Shown here piece after piece: positions 38,901 through 47,051 of a stretch of DNA of 64,000 nt. The stretch spans positions 62,001 through 126,000 of the forward strand of contig CADBZH010000003.1 of the NCBI GenBank assembly GCA_902799045.1, read 5' to 3'. The DNA comes from an uncultured Eubacteriales bacterium (GTDB lineage Bacteria; Bacillota; Clostridia; Christensenellales; Aristaeellaceae). The position numbers were made by a program, and so were the translations under genes. Numbering within the stretch: position 1 is the stretch's first letter; each line of letters begins with the position of its first letter. The notes below the pieces were generated by a model. That model ran no database searches and had not been told where the DNA came from. It saw only the letters and a program-made list of their open reading frames with translations.

Positions 38901-40151
38901 TCACTTCGTGGCCAGCTCCAGCGTGTCGCGGGCGATGGCCAGCTCCTCGTTGGTGGGGATGACCCAGACCTGCACTTTGCTGTCGTCGGTGGATATCTTC
39001 GCCTCTTCGCCGCGCACCTTGTTGCGCTCGGGGTCCAGCTTGACGCCCAGGAACTCCAGACCCTCCAGGGCACGGGCGCGTCCGGCGGCGTCGTTCTCGC
39101 CGATGCCGGCGGTGAAGATGATGGCGTCCACGCCGCCCATGGCCGCGGCGAAGGAGCCGATGTACTTGCGCAGCACATAGCCCCACATGTCGATGGCCAG
39201 GATGGCGTTGGGCTCGCCGGCCTCATAGCGGGCGGTGACATTGCGCATGTCGGAATCGCCGGCCAGGCCCAGCAGGCCGCTCTTCTTGTTCATCATGTTC
39301 AGAACCTCGGTGGGGGCCATGTTCTTGCGGTTGCAGATGAACTCCACCACGGCGGGGTCCAGCGTGCCGCAGCGGGTGCCCATCACCAGGCCGTCCAGAG
39401 GCGTGATGCCCATGGTGGTGTCCACGCACTTGCCGTCCACGCAGGCGGACAGGCTGGAGCCGTTGCCCAGGTGGCAGATGATCATCCGGTTGCCCTTGGG
39501 CAGCTTAAGCAGCTCCTGGGCGCGGGAGGCGATGTAGCGGTGGCTGGTGCCGTGGAAGCCGTACTTGCGGATGTGCAGCTCGGTGTAATACTCATTGGGG
39601 ATGGCGTAGCGGAAAGCCTTGGGGGGCATGGTCTGGTGGAAGGCGGTGTCGAACACGGCCACCTGGGGCACGTCCGGCAGCACCTCCTGGCAGGCGCGAA
39701 TGCCCATCAGGTTGGCGGGGTTGTGCAGCGGGCCCAGCGGGATGTTCTCCTCGATGGCTTCGATGCAGGCGTCGTCGATCAGGCAGGACGCCGTGAACTT
39801 TTCGCCGCCGTGCAGCACGCGATGGCCCACCGCGCCGATCTCCTTCAAATCGGCGATGACGCCGGTGCCGGTCAGGTGCGCCTTGCCGTCGTTGGCGTCG
39901 TACTCGCTGGCGGTGCAATCCTTGCCCACCAGCACGCCCAGCACGATCTCCATGGCCTTGGCGTGGGTGTCGCACTTCTTCAGCTGCTTCTGCTTGATCT
40001 TCTGGCCGTCCCACTCATAGGTCAGGTCGGTGGTGGGGTCGACGGTGCCGATGCGCTCCACGAGGCCCTTGGCGATCACGGACTCGTTGTCCATGTCGAT
40101 CAGCTGGAACTTCAGGGAGGAGGAACCGGCGTTGATGACGAGGATCTTCAT
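38901..40151 (-). CDS. ackA: Acetate kinase
   Basis: Makes ATP from acetyl phosphate, releasing acetate; a main energy route of anaerobes. 416 residues. Motifs: MKILVINAGSSSLKFQLID, FDTAFHQTMP, HLGNGSSLSA, and the second ASKHA site FTAGIGENDAA. ATG follows AGGAG by eight bases. It comes 263 bases after pta on the same strand. Its stop is six bases from composite element D. Confidence 0.97.
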   Translation of the reverse strand: MKILVINAGSSSLKFQLIDMDNESVIAKGLVERIGTVDPTTDLTYEWDGQKIKQKQLKKCDTHAKAMEIVLGVLVGKDCTASEYDANDGKAHLTGTGVIADLKEIGAVGHRVLHGGEKFTASCLIDDACIEAIEENIPLGPLHNPANLMGIRACQEVLPDVPQVAVFDTAFHQTMPPKAFRYAIPNEYYTELHIRKYGFHGTSHRYIASRAQELLKLPKGNRMIICHLGNGSSLSACVDGKCVDTTMGITPLDGLVMGTRCGTLDPAVVEFICNRKNMAPTEVLNMMNKKSGLLGLAGDSDMRNVTARYEAGEPNAILAIDMWGYVLRKYIGSFAAAMGGVDAIIFTAGIGENDAAGRARALEGLEFLGVKLDPERNKVRGEEAKISTDDSKVQVWVIPTNEELAIARDTLELATK

Positions 40152-40189
40152 AATGCATTTCTCCTTATGTTTTCGCAGGGGGACAGTGC

Positions 40190-40406
40190 GGGCGGCGCAA
40201 CGCCGCCCCTACAGCCGCCCGCTGGCTTGACGGGGGAACGGGGGCGTCAGCGCCCCGGCTTTCAATCGTTCCCGGCGGCATGTACGTTGGGAACGGGGTT
40301 TTCGCAAGAAAACCTTCCTTGCAGTTTTCGCGGCCAGACGTTTTTCGAAGAAAAACCCAAGCGAAAACTGGAGGGGGGTGGTATTGGCGGGGGAGCTTGC
40401 TCCCCC
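40190..40406. repeat. Cluster of six hairpins between pta and ackA
   Basis: In order: GGGCGGCG/CGCCGCCC (40190-40208), GGGGCG/CGCCCC (40241-40256), GGTTTTC/GAAAACC (40297-40314), an outer stem CAGTTTTCGC/GCGAAAACTG (40322-40370) enclosing GTTTTTC/GAAAAAC (40340-40356), and GGGGGAGC/GCTCCCCC (40389-40406). It likely ends or processes the pta transcript, or tunes ackA dose. Confidence 0.8.
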
Positions 40407-40414
40407 GTCCAAAC

Positions 40415-41401
40415 TTACTGTGCCTGGCAGGCCGTGATCGCGACCGTGGCCACGATGTCTTCGGCGGAGCAGCCGCGGCTCAGGTCGTTGCAGGGCTTGG
40501 CGATGCCCTGGAGGATCGGGCCGTAGGCCTCGGCGTGGGCCAGGCGCTGCACCAGCTTGTAGCCGATGTTGCCGGCGCCCAGGTCCGGGAACACCAGCGT
40601 GTTGGCGTGGCCGGCCACCTTGCTGCCGGGCGCCTTCAGCTGGCCCACCTTCTCGACCAGCGCGGCATCCAGCTGCAGTTCGCCGTCCAGGTCCAGGTTT
40701 GGGTCCATCTCATGGGCGATGCGGGTGGCTTCCTGCACCTTGGTCACGTCGTCGTGCTTGGCGCTGCCCTTGGTGGAGAAGCTCAGCATGGCCACGCGGG
40801 GCTCCATGCCGGCCAGGCTGCGGGCGGAATCCGCCGCGCCCAGGGCGATGTTCGCCAGCTGCTCGGCGTCGGGGTCCGGGATCACGCCACAGTCGGAGAA
40901 GATCATCACGCCGTCGTCGCCGAAGCTCTTGTCCTTAAGCTCCATCAGGAAGCAGCTGGACACGGTCTTCATGCCGGGCTTGGACTTGATGATCTGCAGC
41001 GCCGGGCGCAGCATATCGCCGGTGGAATGGATCGCGCCGGACACGAGGCCGTCGGCGTCGCCCATCTTCACCATCATGATGCCGTAATACATCGGGTCGG
41101 TCACCTTGTTGGCGGCCTCCTCCTCGGTCATGCCCTTGGCCTTGCGCAGGTCATACAGGGTGGCGGCGTACAGGGCCAGCTTGTCGCTGGTCGCGGGATC
41201 GATGATCTCGATGCCCGTCAGGTCCGCCCCGTCAGCCACTTCCTTCACCTTCGCCGGGTCGCCCAGCAGGGTCAGCTTCGCCAGGCCCTGGTCGCGAACC
41301 ATCAGCGCCGCCTGCACGTTGCGGATCTCCTCGCCCTCGGGCAGCACGATGTGCTTGAGGTCGGCCTTCGCCTTTGCCTTGATCTTATCGATGATTGCCA
41401 T
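40415..41401 (-). CDS. pta: Phosphate acetyltransferase
   Basis: Turns acetyl-CoA and phosphate into acetyl phosphate for AckA. 328 residues, the short form with only the PTA_PTB domain. Seen: HIVLPEGEEIRNVQAAL, ADGLVSGAIHSTGDMLRPAL, MIFSDCGVIPDPDAEQLANI, LSFSTKGSAKHDDVTKVQEA and the closing VFPDLGAGNIGYKLVQRLA. ATG 41401 is seven bases after GGAGG. First gene of the pta-ackA unit, with its own promoter. Confidence 0.97.
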   Translation of the reverse strand: MAIIDKIKAKAKADLKHIVLPEGEEIRNVQAALMVRDQGLAKLTLLGDPAKVKEVADGADLTGIEIIDPATSDKLALYAATLYDLRKAKGMTEEEAANKVTDPMYYGIMMVKMGDADGLVSGAIHSTGDMLRPALQIIKSKPGMKTVSSCFLMELKDKSFGDDGVMIFSDCGVIPDPDAEQLANIALGAADSARSLAGMEPRVAMLSFSTKGSAKHDDVTKVQEATRIAHEMDPNLDLDGELQLDAALVEKVGQLKAPGSKVAGHANTLVFPDLGAGNIGYKLVQRLAHAEAYGPILQGIAKPCNDLSRGCSAEDIVATVAITACQAQ

Positions 41402-41454
41402 GGTCATTCCTCCATTAATTGGTCTGCCTGTGGCAGATATATTCTATCTTTCAT

Positions 41455-41484
41455 ATTATACGATAAAAACGCGGGTTTGAAAAG
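41455..41484 (-). promoter_or_regulatory. Promoter of pta
   Basis: TTTTCA (41479-41484), 18-base spacer, TATAAT (41455-41460) on the minus strand. The -35 box overlaps the T-tract of the terminator of the upstream gene. Confidence 0.6.
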
Positions 41485-41517
41485 GCCTGTGTGTTAAGGT
41501 TTGGAAACACACAGGCC
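41480..41517 (-). terminator. Rho-independent terminator of the carbohydrate-binding protein gene
   Basis: GGCCTGTGTGTT / AACACACAGGCC with a 10-base loop, followed by TTTT on the minus strand. Confidence 0.85.
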
Positions 41518-41538
41518 AGTTTTATCGATTTGTCGCGC

Positions 41539-42681
41539 TCAGCCGCGATCCTCCGGCGGCTGCCTGTCGCCCTCGGGGCGCTCCGTGCCTTCCGGCGGTT
41601 CCGTGCCGTTTGCGGGGCCGAAGCCGCCCTCCGGCGGTTCCATGCCGCTGTCGGGAGCAAAGCCGCCCTCCGGGCTCATGCCGAAGCCCGTGCTGCCGAC
41701 AGAGGTCACGGTGTCGGTGATCTCAACGGCATCCGCGCCGTCGACGCTCACCGCCTCGCCATCCACATACAGCGTGTAGCTGCCGACCGCCAGCGCGTCG
41801 CTGGACACGATCAGCGTCCTGAAATCCTGGAGCGCCGTGAACCCGGCGACGGCGTTGCCGTCGGCGTCCACCAGGGAAACCTCGCTGCCCTCGGCGACGG
41901 TGTCCTCCAGCGTGAGGGCCAGCGTGAACTGGGTGGTGCCTTCGGCGGGGGTCTCGATCATGTCGGTGCCAATGGCGATGACGCTGCCGCCGGTGATGGT
42001 GTAGCCCGCGTCGGTGTCGATGCCCGCGTCGCCGCCCGCCGCGCTGCCGACCACGTAGACCGTCGCGCCCGCAAACACGGCGGAGGCGTTGGAGTCGATG
42101 CCGTCGCCCAGGGCGTTGATGGTGAACGTGCCGCCGCCAAAGGTGATGAGACCGCCCTCGTCGCCGCCCGCGTTGATGCCGTCGTCCTGGGAGGTGACGG
42201 TGTAGACGCCGTTTCCGTTGAAGGTCATGTCAGCGTCCTCGGTGCTGATGCCCTCCTGGTTGTTGCCATTCACCGCCAGCGCGCCGTCGCCGTCGAAGGT
42301 GAGGGCCACCGCGCTGTAGATGGCGGCGTCGTAGTCGTCATCGCTGCCGCCGTCCGAGACGCGGTTCTCCGTGCCCTCGGCCAGCAGGATGGTGAGGGAA
42401 TCGCCGCTGACGGCGATGATGCCCGCGGTGTCGGCGCTCTCGATGGTCGCGCCGTTCAGAATCAGCGTCACGTCGCCTTCGCCGAGGTTGACCCGCACAT
42501 GGCCCGTCAATGTGCCGGAGAGGACGTAGGTCCCGGCATCGTCGATTGCCAGCTCGCCGGAGACCTCATCCAGGTTGATCTGCGTTTCCTCGGCCCGGGC
42601 CGCGTTTTCTGCCAGCGCGCCGAGCATCATCAACATGGCCAGCAGCATGCAGAGCAAGGTCTTTATCGCGTTGTTTTTCAT
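41539..42681 (-). CDS. Secreted carbohydrate-binding domain protein (Cthe_2159-like)
   Basis: 380 residues with a signal peptide (LLCMLLAMLMMLGALAENA) and a repetitive beta-helix-like body rich in Asp, Gly and Ala: INLDEVSGELAIDDAGTYVL, VTLILNGATIESADTAGI, YDAAIYSAVALTFDGDGALA, NNQEGISTEDADMTFNGNGV. This matches the Cthe_2159 family of cellulose/pectin-binding parallel beta-helix proteins that need calcium (many Asp). The tail is rich in Gly, Pro and Glu (PEGGFGPANGTEPPEG). AAGGAGG precedes ATG 42681. The long open frame upstream of it is spurious. Role: adhesion to plant polysaccharide, by family. Confidence 0.82.
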   Translation of the reverse strand: MKNNAIKTLLCMLLAMLMMLGALAENAARAEETQINLDEVSGELAIDDAGTYVLSGTLTGHVRVNLGEGDVTLILNGATIESADTAGIIAVSGDSLTILLAEGTENRVSDGGSDDDYDAAIYSAVALTFDGDGALAVNGNNQEGISTEDADMTFNGNGVYTVTSQDDGINAGGDEGGLITFGGGTFTINALGDGIDSNASAVFAGATVYVVGSAAGGDAGIDTDAGYTITGGSVIAIGTDMIETPAEGTTQFTLALTLEDTVAEGSEVSLVDADGNAVAGFTALQDFRTLIVSSDALAVGSYTLYVDGEAVSVDGADAVEITDTVTSVGSTGFGMSPEGGFAPDSGMEPPEGGFGPANGTEPPEGTERPEGDRQPPEDRG

Positions 42682-42845
42682 CTTCAAAACCTCCTTGGGG
42701 GTCGTTGGTGTTTTTTTGTTTGCGGGGCTATTGTAGCCCGGGAACCTTGAAAGAGCCTTGAAGAAACAGAGATTGTTTGCGCGGTTCCATGCCGTCATCG
42801 GGCGCCGGCCCCTGTTGGAATCCGCGGAACGCCCGCGCTGACAGG

Positions 42846-42874
42846 TTGTGGAAAAAACCGTGATATGATATACT
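42846..42874 (+). promoter_or_regulatory. SigA-type promoter of the 4Fe-4S membrane protein
   Basis: TTGTGG (42846-42851), 17-base spacer, TATACT (42869-42874). Confidence 0.65.
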
Positions 42875-42912
42875 GGTCCCGAATCGATGACAAGATTTGT
42901 GAGGACAGAGAG

Positions 42913-43731
42913 ATGAAGAAATACGCGATGCCGGTCATTATGCTGGCTGTGTTTGAAGCGGTCGCGATCACATTGTGGCTGACAAAGGACAACCTGTTCT
43001 ATCTGTTCAATTTCAGCTATATCGGCCTGTCCATATCGCTGGGCGTCTTCCTGTTTATCAGGGAATACAGGCACGCCAGGCGCGTGGTTCAACTGCTTGT
43101 CGGCCTGTACATGCTGGTCTATCTCGGGCTGATCTGCAATGAAAACATGCAGATCGAGGGATTCTGGTACTATCTCTTCACGGGCGTGTTTGAGGCGGCC
43201 ACCATCCATTATGCCGTGGCCAAGATCTTCGGGCCGCTGATCTTCGGACGCGGATGGTGCGGGTATGCCTGCTGGACGGCCATGGTGCTGGATTTCCTGC
43301 CCTACAAAGTGCCAAGGCAGCCGCGGAGGCGATTGGGCTGGATCCGGTATATCACCTTTGCGGCCGCGCTCGTCTTTGTCGCGGCGTTGTTCCTTGCGCA
43401 TGTCGGGAACATGGAGAGGATCATGTTCTGGGCGTTTATCGTCGGCAACATCCTGTATTATGCGACGGGGATCCTCCTTGCATATGCCTTTAAGGACAAC
43501 CGGGCTTTCTGCAAATACATCTGTCCGATCGCGGTTTTCCTGAAGCCGATGAGCTATTTTTCCCTGTTTCGCGTGAAATGCGACAAGGAGAAGTGCGTCT
43601 CCTGCGGCAAATGCAGGCACGTATGCCCGATGAACGTGGACGTGACGGATAATTCAAGGAAGCGTGAAAACGGCACGGAATGCATCCTGTGCATGGAGTG
43701 TGTCAGGAACTGCCCGAAAGGCGCTCTATGA
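42913..43731 (+). CDS. NapH/NosR-like 4Fe-4S membrane protein
   Basis: 272 residues. Five or six membrane helices with cytoplasmic Cys motifs GRGWCGYACW and CKYICPIAVF, then two ferredoxin-type clusters, CDKEKCVSCGKCRHVCPMNV and ECILCMECVRNCPKGA. This is the NapH-type electron-transfer membrane protein fold, probably feeding electrons to an unknown redox partner. ATG 42913 follows GAGGACAGA; the frame is open 16 codons upstream without a binding site. No oxidoreductase gene is next to it. Codon use looks slightly AT-richer than the neighbours. Confidence 0.87.
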   Translation: MKKYAMPVIMLAVFEAVAITLWLTKDNLFYLFNFSYIGLSISLGVFLFIREYRHARRVVQLLVGLYMLVYLGLICNENMQIEGFWYYLFTGVFEAATIHYAVAKIFGPLIFGRGWCGYACWTAMVLDFLPYKVPRQPRRRLGWIRYITFAAALVFVAALFLAHVGNMERIMFWAFIVGNILYYATGILLAYAFKDNRAFCKYICPIAVFLKPMSYFSLFRVKCDKEKCVSCGKCRHVCPMNVDVTDNSRKRENGTECILCMECVRNCPKGAL

Positions 43732-43754
43732 CCACTCCGGTTTGCCGGAGCTGC

Positions 43755-43791
43755 GAGGGCGCGCCTGTCCGGGCGGTGAAGGCGCGCCCTC
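43755..43791 (+). terminator. Terminator-like hairpin
   Basis: GAGGGCGCGCC / GGCGCGCCCTC with a 15-base loop, 24 bases after the 4Fe-4S gene. No T-tract follows. Confidence 0.45.
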
Positions 43792-43830
43792 CTCTGTTCG
43801 ACCCCGTCACAAATGCGCCAACGGCGCACA

Positions 43831-43860
43831 TTGACACGGCGCGAGCGGGTGTATTATGAT
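43831..43860 (+). promoter_or_regulatory. SigA-type promoter of the Eis-like gene
   Basis: TTGACA (43831-43836), 18-base spacer, TATGAT (43855-43860), about 22 bases before the start. Confidence 0.75.
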
Positions 43861-43881
43861 ACTCCCATGGGAGGGATGGAC

Positions 43882-45093
43882 ATGATCGTACGCAAGATCC
43901 GCGAAAACGAACTGAAGCGCAGCGCGCAGCTGTCGGCGCTGGCCTTTGAATACCCGATGGAGGGCGCGGAAAAGTCGCCGGAGGCGTTCATTCGCGAGGT
44001 GCGGGAGCGCCCACGGTCGCTGGAGGACGCACGCTGGGACAGCCGCTGGGCGGCATTTGAGGACGACGATGAGACCATGATGGCCACCTTCTGCGTCCTG
44101 CCGTGGCACGCGACCTTCGACGGGCACGACGTCGTCATGGGCGGCATCGGCGGCGTGGCGACGCTGCCGCAGTACCGCCGGGGCGGGGCGATCCGCTGCT
44201 GCTTCGAGGCGGCGCTTCCGGACATGTACGCCCAGGGCATGGTGCTCTCGTATCTCTATCCGTTCTCCAACGCCTTCTACCGGCGCTTCGGCTATGAGAT
44301 CGCCTGCGACGAGGCCCGCTGGACGCTGAGGCTGGCGCTGCTGCCGTCGCTGGACGCGCCGGGGCGCTGGGCGATGCAGGAGCCGGGGCGGGATCTGACG
44401 GCCGATATCCGCGCCATCGACGAGGCCCGCAGCCGCCGCTACAACTGCGCGGTGCGGAAGGGGGACACGGAATACGACTGGACGGGGGCGGACCCGTTCG
44501 TCACCCGGAACTACACCTTCGTGTACTATGAGGACGACGCGCCGCTTGCTTACGCGACCATCCAGGCCCGGCCCCATGAGGACCTGCGGTGCCTGCGCTG
44601 CGGCTTCAACGACCGGCGGGGGCTGGAGGGGCTGCTGGCGCTGCTCAGGCGCTACGCCGCGGACCACGAGCGCGCCGTGCTGCCGATGCCCGTGGACGTC
44701 GACCCGAGGGCGACCCTGCCCGAATTCAGCCTCGGCGGCGTGGAGCGCGCCGTCGTCCAGCGCGGCATGGCGCGGGTGGTGAACGTGGAGCAGGCCCTGG
44801 CGCTGGCGAAGGCGAAGGGGGAGGGGACGCTGCGCGTTCGCGTCACCGACGGCCAGATCCCCGAAAACAACGGCGGCTTTGAGGTGCGCTTTGCTCCGGG
44901 CATGAAAAACGACGTCCGCCGAACGGACGCCGCGCCGGACGTGGCACTCACCATTCAGGATTTCAGCCGCCTGCTGCTGGGCTGCTGCGCCTTTGAGCCC
45001 GAATGGCTGCCGGGGGTGGCGCTGCACGGCGACATCGAAGGGGCCCGGAAGCTGTTCTATCCGAAGCCGAATTACATCACACAGCGCTTTTGA
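43882..45093 (+). CDS. Eis-like GNAT N-acetyltransferase with SCP2-like tail
   Basis: 403 residues in the three-part Eis layout: two GNAT folds and a C-terminal sterol-carrier-like domain. Features: MGGIGGVATLPQYRRGGAIR (the acetyl-CoA loop), SYLYPFSNAFYRRFGYEIAC, and the tail PDVALTIQDFSRLLLGCC (SCP2-like). The last residue is Phe (ITQRF), and in Eis of M. tuberculosis (402 residues) the C-terminal Phe carboxylate is the catalytic base with a Tyr; the tail and length match. Eis enzymes acetylate amines, including aminoglycosides. Starts at ATG 43882 seven bases after GGGAGGG. Confidence 0.85.
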   Translation: MIVRKIRENELKRSAQLSALAFEYPMEGAEKSPEAFIREVRERPRSLEDARWDSRWAAFEDDDETMMATFCVLPWHATFDGHDVVMGGIGGVATLPQYRRGGAIRCCFEAALPDMYAQGMVLSYLYPFSNAFYRRFGYEIACDEARWTLRLALLPSLDAPGRWAMQEPGRDLTADIRAIDEARSRRYNCAVRKGDTEYDWTGADPFVTRNYTFVYYEDDAPLAYATIQARPHEDLRCLRCGFNDRRGLEGLLALLRRYAADHERAVLPMPVDVDPRATLPEFSLGGVERAVVQRGMARVVNVEQALALAKAKGEGTLRVRVTDGQIPENNGGFEVRFAPGMKNDVRRTDAAPDVALTIQDFSRLLLGCCAFEPEWLPGVALHGDIEGARKLFYPKPNYITQRF

Positions 45094-45100
45094 GCAGAAG

Positions 45101-45152
45101 AACCGGATTGCCGCGCCGCCTCTTCGGGGAGGAATGTGGCAATCCGGTTTTA
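45101..45152 (+). terminator. Inverted repeat unit acting as a terminator (AACCGGATTGCC type)
   Basis: AACCGGATTGCC (45101-45112) pairs perfectly with GGCAATCCGGTT (45138-45149), then TT. It lies between the convergent Eis-like and proS genes. It is one unit of the dispersed family that also makes the cores of elements A-F. Confidence 0.75.
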
Positions 45153-45163
45153 CAAATACCTCT

Positions 45164-46891
45164 TTACAGCCGGCACTCCAGCTTTGCCAGCGCGTCGGTC
45201 ACGTACTTCACGACGAAATCCCCGGCCTCGTCCACGGGCAGGATCTCCTTCATGCTCTTGTCGCGGGTGGCGATCTCGATGGTGCCGTTCTTCAGGCCCT
45301 TCGGGCTGATGACCACGCGCACCGGCACGCCGAACAGGTCGGCGTCGGAGAACATGACGCCCGCGGAGACGCTGCGCTCGTCCCAGAGTACCTCCACGCC
45401 CTTCGCCGTCAGCGCGTCGTAGAGCTTCTGGCTGGCCTCCATGACCTCCGGCTGGTCGGCGCGCAGCGAGCAGATCTCAACGTGCCAGGGGGCGATGCTG
45501 ATGGGCCAGATGGGGCCGTAGTCGTCGCGGTGCGCCTCGCACACGCTGGCCGCCAGGCGGCCCACGCCGATGCCGTAGCAGCCCATGATCGGGTGCTTCA
45601 AGCTGCCGTCCTGGTCGACGTAGGTCATGTCCATGCTCTCGGTGTATTTGGTGCCCAGCTGGAAGATGTTGCCCACCTCGATGCCGCGGCTGGTGTAGAT
45701 GTGGGGCTTGCCGCAGACGGGGCAGATGCCGCCGTCGAAGGCCTTCGCCACGTCCACGTATTCCACGTCGCCGACGTCGCGGGCGATGTTGAAGCCCACG
45801 TAGTGCATGTCGTCCTCGCAGGCGCCGGTGGCGAACCACTCGATGCCCTCAAGGCTCCTGTCGTACACCACGGTCACGCCCTCGGGCAGGCCGATGGGGC
45901 CGGTGAAGCCGGCGTGGATGCCGGAAGCCTCGGTCACTACCGCGGGGTGCACCTCGGCCTTCAGGAAGTTGCGCAGCTTGGTCTCGTTCACGTCCAGATC
46001 GCCGCGGATGAACACGATCACGAAGGAATCGTCGGCGTTGCGCTGGTACATCACGGCCTTGCAGGTCTGCTTCGCGTCGATCTTCAGGAATGCGCACAGG
46101 TCCTCGATGGTCTTGCAGTTCGGGGTGGCCACCTTCTCAAGCGGCGCGATCTCGCCGGGCTCGTTGGTGAGCAGGCAGGGGGCCGCCTCCATGTTGGCGC
46201 GATAGTCGCAGTCGCGGCACAGCACGATGGTGTCCTCGCCGACGTCGGTCAGCAGCATGTATTCGTGGCTCACCTTGCCGCCCATCATGCCGGAATCCGA
46301 CGCCACGGCCACCACCTCCGGCACGCCGCAGCGGGCGTAGACGCGGTTGTAGGCCTCGTAGGCGCGGGCGTAGTATTTCTCCAGGTCCTCCTGGGAGGTG
46401 TGGAAGGAGTAGGCGTCCTTCATGGTGAACTCGCGCACGCGGATCAGGCCGCCGCGGCAGCGGGGCTCGTCGCGGAACTTGGTCTGGATCTGGTAGATCA
46501 TGAAGGGATACTGGGTGTAGGAATCGGCCACGTCGGTCATCAGGTGGACGCTGGCCTCCTCGTGGGTCATGCCCAGCACCATGTCTGCGCCGGAGCGGTC
46601 GCTGAAGCGCAGAAGCTCGCTGCCGATGCTGTCGTAGCGGCCGGACTTGCGCCACAGGTCCGCCGGCATGGTCACCGGGAAAAGCACCTCCTGGCCGTCG
46701 ATACGGTTCATCTCCTCGCGGATGATGTTTTCGATCTTGCTGGTGATGCGCTTGGTGATGGGGAACAGCGTGAAGATGCCGTTGCCCACGGGCTTGATGT
46801 AGCCGCCGCGCATCATCAGCGCCTGGGACGCGATGACGCAATCCGCCGGAGTCTCCTTGAAGCGCTTGGAAACGAGATTTCTGACCTTCAT
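45164..46891 (-). CDS. proS: Proline--tRNA ligase
   Basis: Charges tRNA-Pro. 575 residues, the bacterial form with the INS editing domain between motifs 2 and 3. Seen: VMRGGYIKPVGNGIFTLFPI-like start, motif 2 TKFRDEPRCRGGLIRVREFT, the INS stretch (KTIEDLCAFLKIDAKQTCKA), motif 3 CYGIGVGRLAASVCEAHRD and the anticodon domain. The ATG at 46891 has GGAGG eight bases upstream. It has its own promoter and a divergent patatin gene upstream. Stop is near the terminator at 45101-45152. Confidence 0.97.
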   Translation of the reverse strand: MKVRNLVSKRFKETPADCVIASQALMMRGGYIKPVGNGIFTLFPITKRITSKIENIIREEMNRIDGQEVLFPVTMPADLWRKSGRYDSIGSELLRFSDRSGADMVLGMTHEEASVHLMTDVADSYTQYPFMIYQIQTKFRDEPRCRGGLIRVREFTMKDAYSFHTSQEDLEKYYARAYEAYNRVYARCGVPEVVAVASDSGMMGGKVSHEYMLLTDVGEDTIVLCRDCDYRANMEAAPCLLTNEPGEIAPLEKVATPNCKTIEDLCAFLKIDAKQTCKAVMYQRNADDSFVIVFIRGDLDVNETKLRNFLKAEVHPAVVTEASGIHAGFTGPIGLPEGVTVVYDRSLEGIEWFATGACEDDMHYVGFNIARDVGDVEYVDVAKAFDGGICPVCGKPHIYTSRGIEVGNIFQLGTKYTESMDMTYVDQDGSLKHPIMGCYGIGVGRLAASVCEAHRDDYGPIWPISIAPWHVEICSLRADQPEVMEASQKLYDALTAKGVEVLWDERSVSAGVMFSDADLFGVPVRVVISPKGLKNGTIEIATRDKSMKEILPVDEAGDFVVKYVTDALAKLECRL

Positions 46892-46960
46892 TTGGATTTC
46901 CTCCCTGTACAATCAGCAGGCGCCCCGCCGCTTTGCAGGGGCGAGGCGCTTCATAGTTCA

Positions 46961-46988
46961 ATTATACCACAGGCATTTGATTATGCAA
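46961..46988 (-). promoter_or_regulatory. SigA-type promoter of proS
   Basis: TTGCAT (46983-46988), 16-base spacer ending TGTGG, TATAAT (46961-46966) on the minus strand. The leader of about 65 bases holds a GC hairpin. Confidence 0.7.
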
Positions 46989-47024
46989 GTGAAGTTTTTG
47001 GGAACGGGCCCTTGCATGGCGTGC

Positions 47025-47030
47025 TATAAT
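47025..47030 (+). promoter_or_regulatory. Extended -10 promoter of the patatin gene
   Basis: GCGTGCTATAAT, 22 bases before the ATG. The -35 region is poor. It is divergent from the proS promoter. Confidence 0.55.
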
Positions 47031-47051
47031 GGAGTTGAGCGAGGTGATACA

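Noticed and set aside
42682-43620. Open frame upstream of the carbohydrate-binding gene that joins it
   Set aside because: It is antisense to the 4Fe-4S gene and the family start with SD is at 42681.
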